From positions 1 to 64,000 of the forward strand of contig JAGCCO010000022.1 of the NCBI GenBank assembly GCA_017651645.1: 64,000 nucleotides of DNA. Reading direction: 5' to 3'. Below are positions 34,624-43,344 of this stretch, piece after piece. The notes beneath the pieces were generated by a model. That model saw only the letters and a list, made by a program, of their open reading frames with translations, had not been told where the DNA came from and did not search any database. This DNA comes from Bacteroidales bacterium. Lineage in GTDB: Bacteria; Bacteroidota; Bacteroidia; Bacteroidales; F082. Each line of letters opens with the position of its first letter. Positions within the stretch are counted from its first letter, which is position 1. Both the position numbers and the translations under genes were made by a program.

Positions 34624-34671
34624 AAAAGATATTGCAGTTTAATTTTGAACACTTACATAAAACAAATCACC

Positions 34672-35565
34672 ATGAATAAAAAACTGTATTTCGTTTTGCT
34701 GCTGACGCTCGCCATTCCACGCTTGGCGCTTGCGCAGAATCCCATCAACATTGATGAGTACAAGGTCATCGACCAAAGCCGTTTCATCATCACCTACGAA
34801 GCGATGATGACAGACGACTCACTAAAACCTACCGAACACAACTACGACCGTCTTGTCCTGATGGTGGGCGACTCCATTTCAAGATGTTACAGCAACACCA
34901 TGTACCGTTATGATTCCGCTTTTACGGTAAGCGAGCGAAAAGGCCATGACAGTTATAAAAACATGAGCCATTTCATTGGAGACTCTGGTGGCGTTTGGGT
35001 TCCTGATGTCTACAAATATTTCGGCTCAAAACGGATGACCGTCATGCACCGGATGGGTGAGGCTCGGGTGCCGATTTATTTGTACGATGAGTCTTTGGAC
35101 TTGATGGATTGGAAGATGTCGTTTGGGACGAAAGAAATCCTTGGCTATCAGTGCTTCAAGGCCGAATGCGACTTCCGTGGACGGCATTGGACGGCTTGGT
35201 TCACGATGCAGATTCCTGTGAAAGACGGTCCGTGGAAATTCGGTGGCTTGCCCGGACTGATTCTCGAAATGGAGGAATCGCGAGGGCATTACGCTTTTCG
35301 CTGTATCGGCATCGAGATGAAGAAAAAGCCGATAATTTGGTATGATGGGCCTCGTTTTGAAGATTATCAACATTGCACCCGCGCCGATGTCATGAAGCAA
35401 GAGGAGGATTATCATGCGGATTTAATTGGCTATATTCGGATGGCGAATCCTGGTATCAAGATACATATCGCCAAAACGGACGCTTCTGGCAAATATGCTG
35501 GTTCAGAGGAAGCTCCCGAAGGCTATAAGAAAGTGTTGCCTTACAACCCTGTGGAATTGGAGTAA
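34672..35565 (+). CDS. GLPGLI family protein 1
   Basis: 297-residue exported protein of the GLPGLI family, which is confined largely to Bacteroidetes and usually sits next to a TonB-type receptor; its biochemical role is not known. A signal peptide (about 1-18, LALAQ) precedes the family block FRGRHWTAWFTMQIPVKDGPWKFGGLPGLILEM. I used the ATG at 34672 because it creates the signal peptide; upstream codons are repeat sequence. The second GLPGLI gene follows after 2 bases, with about the same layout, so this is a tandem duplication. Confidence 0.85.
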   Translation: MNKKLYFVLLLTLAIPRLALAQNPINIDEYKVIDQSRFIITYEAMMTDDSLKPTEHNYDRLVLMVGDSISRCYSNTMYRYDSAFTVSERKGHDSYKNMSHFIGDSGGVWVPDVYKYFGSKRMTVMHRMGEARVPIYLYDESLDLMDWKMSFGTKEILGYQCFKAECDFRGRHWTAWFTMQIPVKDGPWKFGGLPGLILEMEESRGHYAFRCIGIEMKKKPIIWYDGPRFEDYQHCTRADVMKQEEDYHADLIGYIRMANPGIKIHIAKTDASGKYAGSEEAPEGYKKVLPYNPVELE

Positions 35566-35567
35566 AT

Positions 35568-36425
35568 ATGAAAAGAAAACTGCTTGTTATGGTTTCGCTT
35601 TGGGCGGTGCTTCCTTTGTCGGCGCAAAGATTCATGAGGACGGACGATTTCACGCTTTTGGATGAGGGCGTTTGTTCGGTTTCCTATGAAGTGAGTTATG
35701 TGCTTGATTCAACGAAGCCCGATGAAAAAGAAAAGGATGTGTTTCGTCTCGACATTGGGGAAAGATGGTCGAAATCGTATAGTTATGCTTTGTTCCGCTA
35801 CGATTCCATTTGCACGAAACGGACATTAAAAGGGCAAGATGTTTTGGGTGGTGCGGATACTTGGTTTTTTATGGAAGTCTATAAAGACCGCTGGAAGCAC
35901 GAAATGGCGGTGACGCATCGGGCATACGATATTGGACCGGTTTTCAAATATCGAGAGCCGTCAGATATCCTTATGGATTGGACTTTTTCTGATGAGGTTT
36001 GCACGATTTTGGGTTATCGTTGCCGAAAAGTGGTCTGCAGGTTTCGAGGTCGCACTTGGACGGCTTGGTATGCTCTGGAAATTCCTATCTCTGATGGCCC
36101 GTGGAAATTCGCGGGGTTGCCAGGGTTGGTTTTGAAAGTGGAGGACGACCGCGGGCATTATTCCTTTTCTTGTATCGCCATCAGAAATGAGGTCAAACCG
36201 ATTGCGATGTGGAATTACGATTACAAGGAGGCGACAAGGGAAGAGACATGGAAGTTTGACCAAGAATGTTACCGCGATTTGTACGACTATGCGTTACGCC
36301 TTGATCCTAATGCCCAACTGCTGGCAGATGTAGTGGATGCGTCGGGGCGAATGGTGGAGGTTGAGATTACTCGAGGTGGAGCCTATAAAATGCCTTGGCC
36401 TTATAACCCGTTGGAACTTAATTGA
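35568..36425 (+). CDS. GLPGLI family protein 2
   Basis: 285-residue paralogue of the preceding protein. A short signal (about 1-18, LSAQ) and the block FRGRTWTAWYALEIPISDGPWKFAGLPGLVLKVEDDRGHYSF define the family. The two copies share order and motifs but differ widely in the N-terminal third, so the duplication is old. It ends 9 bases before a receptor gene, which is the usual GLPGLI neighbourhood. Confidence 0.85.
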   Translation: MKRKLLVMVSLWAVLPLSAQRFMRTDDFTLLDEGVCSVSYEVSYVLDSTKPDEKEKDVFRLDIGERWSKSYSYALFRYDSICTKRTLKGQDVLGGADTWFFMEVYKDRWKHEMAVTHRAYDIGPVFKYREPSDILMDWTFSDEVCTILGYRCRKVVCRFRGRTWTAWYALEIPISDGPWKFAGLPGLVLKVEDDRGHYSFSCIAIRNEVKPIAMWNYDYKEATREETWKFDQECYRDLYDYALRLDPNAQLLADVVDASGRMVEVEITRGGAYKMPWPYNPLELN

Positions 36426-36434
36426 CTTGTTAAG

Positions 36435-39119
36435 ATGAAACAAATTGCGCTATTAATATTTGTGTTTTTCTTTGCCGTTCCAGCCTTCGCCCAAACGACC
36501 ATTTCTGGTGAGGTGCTCAATGAGAAGAAACAGCCGGTCTTCAATGCCTCGGTGATGTTGCTGCGCGTGACGGACAGCCTGCCGATGGCTTATGCCTTTA
36601 CGGACGAAAAGGGTCACTATCAGTTGGTTACACAGAGCGAGGAAGCAAAACTGCTTATTGCGGTTTATGGCTTCAACCTGAAGCGGCAATTCAAGGAGGT
36701 GGAAAACAAGATGCAGACGGTCGATTTCACGGTGGTGGAAGAAGCGCTGCAACTGAAAGAAGTGAGCGTGAAGTCGGAGAAGATTTGGGGCGGCAACGAT
36801 ACGGTGAATTATGTGGTGGATGCCTTCCGCGACACCACGGACATTGTCATCGCCGATGTGCTGAAGAAGATGCCTGGCATCGAGGTGAAGGACGACGGCA
36901 AGGTGGAATACAAAGGCAAGCCCATCTCCAAATTCTACATCGAGAACATGGACATGCTGCAAGGCCGTTACAACCTCGCCACCACCAGCATTGCCGCCTC
37001 CGATGTGGCCTCGGTGCAGGTGATGGAGAACCATCAGGAGGTGAGGGCGCTGCAAAACATCCAGTTTTCGGACAATGTGGCCCTCAACATCAAGTTGAAG
37101 GAAAACGCCAAAGGCACTTTTGCTTTGATGGCTGACCTTGGCGCGGGCTGGGCCGACAGCCTGCAATACGAAGGCAGCCTTACAGGGATGTATTTCGCAA
37201 AACGCAATCAGTTTCTAGGCACTTTGAAAGCGAACAATTCGGGCACTAACCTTGTTGACAATGAGAATGTCACGGTCTATCCGATGGCCTCGATGGTCGA
37301 GCCGAGCGCTCCGGGCATTTCTGGAGTGCGGCACACGATGAACCGCTCTCAAGGGATTACCCTCAACAGCCTTCACAAACTGAAAAACGACGCGGATCTC
37401 TCGTTTAACCTCCTTGTTGGCGGCGACCGCAACCGCAAGTCGAGCGAGTCGCACACGCTTTATTTCCTTCCCGACGACACGCTCAACCTCGTTGAGCGGA
37501 TGCAGTCGCTCGAAACGGCCAGAATGCTCGAAGGAAGCATCAACTACAATCTCAACAAGGACTTGGACTATCTGACAATCAGCCTCACCGCATCGGGGCA
37601 CCGCAACTGGGGCGAGGGCTTGGTAGACAATGGCGAACTGATTCGGCAGGAGGAAAACTACCAGTCGCTGTGCGCCAAGGCCAACATCCACTGGATTCGC
37701 AAGAGCCGCCGTGACCCTGAAAGTGGTATAGAGTTCAATTCCACCACGAGTTATGGCACTTTGCCCTACGGACTGCAAGTCACGCCAGGCTGCTTCCCAG
37801 AAGTCCTCAATGGAGGCGAAGATTATGCAACAACCATACAAAACATAGGTTTCCAGTCCTTTAAGAGCGAGAATTTCCTTCGATTTCTTACCAGCGTGGT
37901 TTGGAAAAGGCTGCGCATTATGCCTTATTTCAATTTCAGTATGGAGGAGCAAGCGCTTAATTCAGACGCGCTTTGCGTCATTGCGAGGAGGAACGACGAA
38001 GCAATCCAGGGGCTCAATATGTTTTCTGGATTGCTTCGCTCCGCTCGCAATGACGACACACGAGAGAATCAGTTCAGTAACGACATCCGTTGGCACAAGT
38101 ACCAACCTGCCGCAGGTGCCTATCTCACTTATGAACGACGGCGCGTGAATGTGACACTAATGGTGCCTGTACAGTTGCGTTACCTGCAATTGGACGACCG
38201 CATCGTCAACGGTTCCGACCCAAAAATCAAGGTTTTGTCCCAGCCTTCGCTTTCGTTCCGTTATGATTTCAGCCATAACTGGAAAGTGAGCACCAAGATT
38301 GCCACATACAACAACACCCCGAGTTTGCGGACGCTTTATTCGGGCTATATCTTACAGAATTATAGAACTTTGTCGCATTACGACTGCCCTTTGGCTGACA
38401 CTTACGGGGCCAATGGATCGCTGACTTTTTCGTACAAGAATGTGATGAAATATGCTTTTGGTGACTTTTCGGTGAACTACAACCGCTACCGCAACGAGGT
38501 GATGTATGCACAAAGTTTTGAGGGCAACACTATGGTTATCAATGCCGTGGAGTTGCCGAGTTGGGGCGATTACCTGTCTGTTTCGCTGTTTGCGGGCAAG
38601 GGCTTCAGTTGGAAAAAGTTGAACATCAACGCGAAATGCTCCTACGGATTGGGGCGCTCGCCTCATTTGGTGCAAAATCAAGTGGCCACCTATTACAACC
38701 AAGGCTGGAACGCCAACTTGACCGCTACCATCGCTTTGACGGACTACATTTTCTTCAACAACAAAGGCAGTTTTAGCCGGATGACTTCCTCGTTGGACGG
38801 TTTCAATGGCGACAGTCAGCCGATTGTGAGTATCATCGACAACGCCAATTTGAGTCTGCTGTTGCCTTTCGGTTTGTCCGTCACGCCCTCGGTAGAGTTC
38901 TATCACACCCGTTCCGAAGGCCGAACGGACAATTTCGTGCTTTTAGATTGCAGCCTCGGTTACACCTTCCGCAAGGTCAAGTTTAGCCTTGATGTGAATA
39001 ATATCCTCAACACCGATAGTTTCATTTATTCCTATTATTCAGGGATTTATGGATATTATTCGGCTTACTCGATTCGCCCGAGGAGCGTGATGCTGACGGT
39101 GCGGTTTAAGGTGATATGA
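36435..39119 (+). CDS. TonB-type outer-membrane receptor with an in-frame palindromic insert
   Basis: 894-residue outer-membrane protein. A signal (about 1-19) is followed by a carboxypeptidase-regulatory-like domain (about 21-105, TISGEVLNEKKQPVFNASVML) and a plug-like region (about 125-235, VLKKMPGIEVKDDGKVEYKGKPI). A long barrel completes it, ending SVMLTVRFKVI. It likely works with the two GLPGLI proteins just upstream. Odd point: residues 514-541 (beginning CVIARRNDEAIQ, ending LLRSARNDD) are encoded by an 80-bp palindrome unrelated to the barrel. The frame is kept, so a functional protein is still possible. Confidence 0.85.
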   Translation: MKQIALLIFVFFFAVPAFAQTTISGEVLNEKKQPVFNASVMLLRVTDSLPMAYAFTDEKGHYQLVTQSEEAKLLIAVYGFNLKRQFKEVENKMQTVDFTVVEEALQLKEVSVKSEKIWGGNDTVNYVVDAFRDTTDIVIADVLKKMPGIEVKDDGKVEYKGKPISKFYIENMDMLQGRYNLATTSIAASDVASVQVMENHQEVRALQNIQFSDNVALNIKLKENAKGTFALMADLGAGWADSLQYEGSLTGMYFAKRNQFLGTLKANNSGTNLVDNENVTVYPMASMVEPSAPGISGVRHTMNRSQGITLNSLHKLKNDADLSFNLLVGGDRNRKSSESHTLYFLPDDTLNLVERMQSLETARMLEGSINYNLNKDLDYLTISLTASGHRNWGEGLVDNGELIRQEENYQSLCAKANIHWIRKSRRDPESGIEFNSTTSYGTLPYGLQVTPGCFPEVLNGGEDYATTIQNIGFQSFKSENFLRFLTSVVWKRLRIMPYFNFSMEEQALNSDALCVIARRNDEAIQGLNMFSGLLRSARNDDTRENQFSNDIRWHKYQPAAGAYLTYERRRVNVTLMVPVQLRYLQLDDRIVNGSDPKIKVLSQPSLSFRYDFSHNWKVSTKIATYNNTPSLRTLYSGYILQNYRTLSHYDCPLADTYGANGSLTFSYKNVMKYAFGDFSVNYNRYRNEVMYAQSFEGNTMVINAVELPSWGDYLSVSLFAGKGFSWKKLNINAKCSYGLGRSPHLVQNQVATYYNQGWNANLTATIALTDYIFFNNKGSFSRMTSSLDGFNGDSQPIVSIIDNANLSLLLPFGLSVTPSVEFYHTRSEGRTDNFVLLDCSLGYTFRKVKFSLDVNNILNTDSFIYSYYSGIYGYYSAYSIRPRSVMLTVRFKVI
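37976..38055 (+). repeat. 80-bp palindromic element inside the receptor gene
   Basis: The outer arms CGTCATTGCGAG and CTCGCAATGACG are perfect reverse complements, as are inner arms GAAGCAATCCA and TGGATTGCTTC. The centre is about 18 nt, and unequal bulges separate the arm pairs. The sequence resembles a dispersed palindrome known in many bacterial genomes. Here it is read through in frame. Confidence 0.85.
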
Positions 39120-39170
39120 TGTTTTGATTTCCCAAACACAAAACTTTAGTGAAACTTTGTAATATTTCCC

Positions 39171-39178
39171 TACCTTTG
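39171..39178 (+). promoter_or_regulatory. Putative -7 box for the ECF sigma gene
   Basis: TACCTTTG (TAnnTTTG) lies 38 bases before the sigma-factor ATG, so the sigma gene may be controlled separately from the receptor. Confidence 0.5.
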
Positions 39179-39216
39179 TTGTCTAACATGATGAACGTTG
39201 CAACGAAAAACGCATT

Positions 39217-39705
39217 ATGAACAACGACAAGGAACATCAGTTTGAACTTTTGGTGCGGCAGCACAAGCGGACCATCTACACGGTGTGCTACATGTTCTCG
39301 CGCAACAAGGCCGAAATCGACGACCTGTTTCAGGAAATCCTCATCAGGCTTTGGAACGGCTTTGACAATTATGAGGGACGAAGCACCGCACAGACATGGA
39401 TTTATCGCGTCGCGCTCAACACGGCCATCAACCAGGACAAGAAGGAACGCCGGCGCATCGAGACCGTCCCGCTGACGGTGGACATCGACCCTTACGAGGC
39501 CGATGACCCCAAGACGCAGCAAATCCGCGAACTCTACGACCGCATCTCGCGCCTCGACCTTATCGACCGAAGCCTCATTTTGCTTTGGCTTGAAGGCATC
39601 AGTTACGACGAAATCGGAGCCATCATCGGCATCACGCCCAACAATGTGGGCGTAAGGCTGGCGCGCATCAAGGACAAACTGGTGAAAATGTCGAAAAACG
39701 AATGA
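39217..39705 (+). CDS. ECF-type RNA polymerase sigma factor
   Basis: 162-residue sigma-70 family factor with only regions 2 and 4. Region 2 shows YTVCYMFSRNKAEIDDLFQEILIRLWNGFDNYEG..AQTWIYRVALNTAIN. Region 4 is the HTH LILLWLEGISYDEIGAIIGITPNNVGVRLARIKDKL. Such factors redirect RNA polymerase to envelope or uptake genes. It begins 97 bases after the receptor and ends 12 bases before a membrane protein that may hold it inactive. Confidence 0.93.
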   Translation: MNNDKEHQFELLVRQHKRTIYTVCYMFSRNKAEIDDLFQEILIRLWNGFDNYEGRSTAQTWIYRVALNTAINQDKKERRRIETVPLTVDIDPYEADDPKTQQIRELYDRISRLDLIDRSLILLWLEGISYDEIGAIIGITPNNVGVRLARIKDKLVKMSKNE

Positions 39706-39717
39706 AAGGAAATCATC

Positions 39718-40983
39718 ATGGAAAACAACGAAAACAATAATTTAAGCGAACTCGACCAACTGAAAGCGCAATACGAAACGCTGAAGCAGCAGTTCGACCA
39801 ACAGGAAATCGTCAACGACCGGCTGATGAAGTCTTCCATCAGGAGCAACGTGGATTTCTTTATGCGTTACCGTTGGAAACAATACATACTCTATCCAGTT
39901 GGAATCCTTGTCGGTCTGCTAACTATCAAATGGAAGTTTCCCGGCAATCTCTCGTTGATGCTGTTTTATATTACTTACATGTTGATGAGCTTTGCCTTCG
40001 AGATATTGATGTTGAGAAAACTGCACGTCAAAACCTTAGAGAACAACGACTTGCTGACCCTCTCCAATCAAGCCCGTGGTTTTAAGAAACTCTACTCTTC
40101 GTTTGCGATTTTAGGCGCTGTTCCGATGTTAATCCTGTTTGTCGGCTTGTTTGCGCATGCCGGATACGATCACCTACCGAGCTTGCGTTCAGTGCTCATT
40201 GTGTTTTGTGCTGCGTTGTTCTTTTTTGTGAGTGTGGGAATTGTAGATATACGTCATAAGACCAAACCATGTGATGAAATTATCCAGCAAATAGAAGCTT
40301 CCGAGGCTAGAGGAAACAAGAAAACGGGTTTTGACAAGAAGCAAAAATGGTTCTGCTTCGCCATGATTGTCGCTTTCCTCTGCCTTGATGTTTGGGCTTA
40401 TATGATTGTGGCTTCGCATCTGAAACTGCCCCCAACTTGGCATAACATGAAATATGTGAGACCAGCGGATGACTTGTCATCGGAAGGCGCATTAGAGTTT
40501 TGGGAAGTTTATGCCGATACGCTTGTGGCCGAGGAGGATGTCCCAGTCGTGATGGAAAATTGGCACCGCCGTGATTCTCTTGTTGTTATGAGAAGCAATT
40601 GCCAGCTAGACTCAATAGAGACGCGCCAAGGCACATCTCTATTGTACGCCCTGAAGAAGACTAAGCCAGAAGGTCCAGCCATCAGCTCGGCAGTTATGCA
40701 CGGCAGACCCTTAGTGGCATATGTGGCATGTACCCATCCACGTAAAAATCCCAGCGATGAACCCGTGCAGTTGTTCGTGTTTTTGACTTCTGAGGCACGC
40801 CAACTTTGGTATCAGTTTACCACTAAGATCGCAGGGCATCGGACAGCGATTGTCATGGATAGTGTCGTAATTCAGGACTGGCAGGTGATGTGCGGCATCG
40901 AAAACGGCAAGCTCATGATTATGAGAGAATGGTCATCGAAAGAAGAAGTAGATGCCTTCTGCAAGCGTCTGATTAAGCAGTAA
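39718..40983 (+). CDS. Membrane protein with SecD-P1-like domain, candidate anti-sigma factor
   Basis: 421 residues. An N-terminal acidic coil (1-45) could lie in the cytoplasm. About five hydrophobic segments follow (near 58-75, 80-97, 128-147, 160-178 and 214-232). The exported C-terminal part (about 240-421) resembles the P1-head region of SecD. It has LEFWEVYADTLVAEE, QLFVFLTSEARQLWYQFTTKIAGHRTAIVMDSVVI, then GIENGKLMIM. In SecD that segment reads T..N.G...AIVLDG. Position directly after an ECF sigma gene suggests an anti-sigma role, but no standard anti-sigma domain is evident. The fusion is unusual. Confidence 0.6.
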   Translation: MENNENNNLSELDQLKAQYETLKQQFDQQEIVNDRLMKSSIRSNVDFFMRYRWKQYILYPVGILVGLLTIKWKFPGNLSLMLFYITYMLMSFAFEILMLRKLHVKTLENNDLLTLSNQARGFKKLYSSFAILGAVPMLILFVGLFAHAGYDHLPSLRSVLIVFCAALFFFVSVGIVDIRHKTKPCDEIIQQIEASEARGNKKTGFDKKQKWFCFAMIVAFLCLDVWAYMIVASHLKLPPTWHNMKYVRPADDLSSEGALEFWEVYADTLVAEEDVPVVMENWHRRDSLVVMRSNCQLDSIETRQGTSLLYALKKTKPEGPAISSAVMHGRPLVAYVACTHPRKNPSDEPVQLFVFLTSEARQLWYQFTTKIAGHRTAIVMDSVVIQDWQVMCGIENGKLMIMREWSSKEEVDAFCKRLIKQ

Positions 40984-41016
40984 TTACAAATTTTTTCAAA
41001 AATAATTCATTTTTCC

Positions 41017-41046
41017 TTGACAGTATTGAAAAAAGCCGTACTTTTG
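41017..41046 (+). promoter_or_regulatory. Putative promoter of the efflux operon
   Basis: TTG (41017-41019) and TACTTTTG (41039-41046) are spaced by 19 bases, matching both Bacteroidetes elements. This leaves a leader of about 165 bases before the ATPase gene. A second box, TATTTTTG, is at 41125-41132. Confidence 0.6.
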
Positions 41047-41215
41047 CAGTGTTCTAATAAACTAATACACTAATGTTATATAGTACAACATGTGGATTGC
41101 AAAGCAAAAGTGGGGAGTGGGATTTATTTTTGCCAGGACGTAACAAAAACGGGCTTTCTCCGTATTATCTACGGCAAATGTGTTGTTCAAATACACCTAA
41201 TTAATTTGTAAGGCG

Positions 41216-41923
41216 ATGATTCGGTTAGAGAAAATAAACAAGACCTACTTCGGTGCCCAGCCCCTGCATGTGCTGAAAGGCATCGACTTGGAGGTCACGG
41301 AAGGCGAGATGGTCAGCATCATGGGGGCCTCGGGCTCGGGGAAATCGACCTTGCTCAACATCTTGGGCATCCTCGACAACTACGACTCGGGAGATTATTA
41401 CCTCAACGGAAAATTGGTGAAAGACCTCAGCGAAAACGAAGCTGCCGACATGCGCAACCGCACCATCGGCTTCATCTTCCAGTCGTTCAACCTCATCCCT
41501 TTCAAAACCGCGATGGAGAATGTGGCACTGCCTTTGTATTATCAGAACGTGAGCCGTAAGAAACGTAACGAGTTGGCGATGGAATACCTCGAACGCTTTG
41601 GCTTGAAGGAATGGGCCGACCACTATCCCAACGAGCTCTCTGGCGGACAAAAGCAGCGCGTCTCGATGGCCCGCGCCTTGGTGACCCAGCCCAAGGTCAT
41701 CCTTGCCGATGAACCTACGGGTGCCTTGGACAGCAAAACTTCCGCCGAGGTAATGCAAATTCTCCGCGAGGTGAACCAAAGCGGCATCACTATGGTCATC
41801 GTCACGCACGAAAAAGGCATTGCCTTGCGCACCAACAAAATCATCCACTTGAAAGACGGTGTCATCGAAAACATAGAAATCAACAACCCCGACAGCATCG
41901 ATTTTAGTAAAGAGATAAAGTAA
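41216..41923 (+). CDS. ABC transporter ATP-binding protein, MacB/LolD type
   Basis: 235-residue ATPase of the lipoprotein-export/macrolide-efflux class. It shows Walker A GASGSGKST (37-45), the Q-loop in FIFQSFNLIPFKTAMENV, signature LSGGQKQRVSMARAL and Walker B VILADEPTGALD with the usual H-loop (VTHEKGIA). It energises the two MacB-like permeases encoded downstream. The order ATPase, permease, permease, adaptor, TolC is common in Bacteroidetes. A 173-base gap with a nested hairpin separates it from the first permease. Confidence 0.93.
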   Translation: MIRLEKINKTYFGAQPLHVLKGIDLEVTEGEMVSIMGASGSGKSTLLNILGILDNYDSGDYYLNGKLVKDLSENEAADMRNRTIGFIFQSFNLIPFKTAMENVALPLYYQNVSRKKRNELAMEYLERFGLKEWADHYPNELSGGQKQRVSMARALVTQPKVILADEPTGALDSKTSAEVMQILREVNQSGITMVIVTHEKGIALRTNKIIHLKDGVIENIEINNPDSIDFSKEIK

Positions 41924-41944
41924 ATGAGTAAGTTTAGTTTATAT

Positions 41945-42055
41945 GGACGCGAGACAGTGTTTGGCTTTAAGCAATCAGCTATAAGCTATAAGCTTAGATG
42001 TAACCGAGCTTATAGCTTACTGCTTATAGCTTACAGCCGCCAATGGCACGCGTCT
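41945..42055. repeat. Nested hairpin, AGCTATA family flanked by GACGCG words
   Basis: Inner arms built of AGCTATA/AGCTTA words (41976-41996) face TATAGCTTACTGCTTATAGCTT-type words (42007-42035). Outside them GGACGCGAGAC (41945-41955) faces CACGCGTCT (42047-42055). So one word family appears to have been inserted into another. It sits within the efflux operon, between ATPase and permease. Confidence 0.7.
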
Positions 42056-42096
42056 AACCTTAAATCATATTTCAAACTAATTTAAACCGTTCACTA

Positions 42097-43332
42097 ATGG
42101 ACTTCTGGCGCGAGATATTCATGGCTTTGGGCCGCAACAAACTGAGGACGTTCCTCACGGGATTCGCCATCTCATGGGGTATCTTTATCCTCATCGTGCT
42201 GCTCGCAGCCGGCAATGGCGTCATGAATGGGATCAAGGCGGATTTCAGCAGCCGTTCGCAAAACGTCTATTCACTTTATGGCGGCGAAACCTCCAAACCT
42301 TTCAAAGGACATGGCACCAACCGCTCCATCTGGTTCACCGACAAGGATATACGCTACTTGGAAACCGAAGTCAGGAATGTGGACGAAGTTTCTCCTTTTA
42401 TCTACCTCAACGGCTTTGCCAACTTCGGCGATAAGTCAAGCAGCATATACGTGTCAGGCGCGAAACCCATTATCAGGAAAATTTTCAACGTCAAGTTGCT
42501 TGAAGGGCGTTTTATCAACGAACGCGACGAGAAAAACAGCGAAAAGTTCATCGTCATTGACGATAATTTGCGTGATAAACTTTTTGGCGAAGGAGTCTCA
42601 CCGCTCGGGCAATTTATCCTCGTCAACAACATTGCATTCAAAATCATTGGTGTCTATGAAGGTGAAGGTCGTTCCGATGGCGGTAGCAGCTATGTACCTT
42701 TCTCCACCTTGAAGATGATCAAAAGCCAGAATCGGTATTGGGCGTTGCATTTCACCACAACAGGCTTGGAAACCAAAGAGGACAACGAGGCTTACATTGA
42801 GTACCTGAGAACCCAGCTGGCACGCTTGCATGAGTTCGACCCTGACGACCAAGCTGCCGTCTATATCAGTAGCACCCAAGAGAATTACCGTCAGGCCATG
42901 AAGATTTTCAACACTATTGAGCTCTTCATCTGGATTATCGGCTTTGCCATGCTGGCCTCCGGCATTGTGGGCGTGAGCAACATCATGCGCATCACTGTGA
43001 AGGAACGCACCAACGAAATCGGCATTCGCAAGGCCCTCGGCGCCAAGTCGCGGTCAATCCTCGCTTCCATCGTCACCGAGTCGTTGATTATCACCACGAT
43101 TTTCGGCTACATCGGCATGTGGCTCGGCATGGTGGCGGCTGAGGTCGGTGGCAACATACTGGAAAAGGTTCAGGAAGGCAAGGAAATCTCCCTGAACATC
43201 GTCCCCAGCATCGACATTCGAATCGTACTGATGGCCACGGCCCTGCTCATCGTCTGCGGTGTGCTGGCTGGTTTCTTCCCTGCCCGCAACGCAGTGAAAA
43301 TCAAACCTATTGAAGCAATGAATTATAGATAA
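42097..43332 (+). CDS. ABC transporter permease, MacB/FtsX type 1
   Basis: 411-residue inner-membrane permease. A first membrane span (about 18-42, FLTGFAISWGIFILIVLLAAGNG) precedes a large periplasmic MacB-type domain (about 45-270). Three C-terminal spans of the FtsX domain follow, with the conserved loop VKERTNEIGIRKALGAK. The C-terminus ends IKPIEAMNYR, typical of the family. It pairs with the next permease to form a heterodimeric efflux pump or lipoprotein exporter. Substrate unknown. Confidence 0.9.
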   Translation: MDFWREIFMALGRNKLRTFLTGFAISWGIFILIVLLAAGNGVMNGIKADFSSRSQNVYSLYGGETSKPFKGHGTNRSIWFTDKDIRYLETEVRNVDEVSPFIYLNGFANFGDKSSSIYVSGAKPIIRKIFNVKLLEGRFINERDEKNSEKFIVIDDNLRDKLFGEGVSPLGQFILVNNIAFKIIGVYEGEGRSDGGSSYVPFSTLKMIKSQNRYWALHFTTTGLETKEDNEAYIEYLRTQLARLHEFDPDDQAAVYISSTQENYRQAMKIFNTIELFIWIIGFAMLASGIVGVSNIMRITVKERTNEIGIRKALGAKSRSILASIVTESLIITTIFGYIGMWLGMVAAEVGGNILEKVQEGKEISLNIVPSIDIRIVLMATALLIVCGVLAGFFPARNAVKIKPIEAMNYR

Positions 43333-43344
43333 AACCCTGTGACC

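Larger units (their letters stand above)
34263..34671. other. 409-base intergenic region with stacked repeats and a promoter
   Basis: This gene-free stretch holds an ACACGAATT/AATTCGTG repeat (34275-34357), an AT-rich segment, a TAGTTTTG promoter box (34518-34525) and a GACACGG hairpin (34564-34623) in the leader of the next gene. An open frame from 34423 runs through it but is made of repeat sequence and precedes the real signal peptide, so I do not call it coding. Confidence 0.65.
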
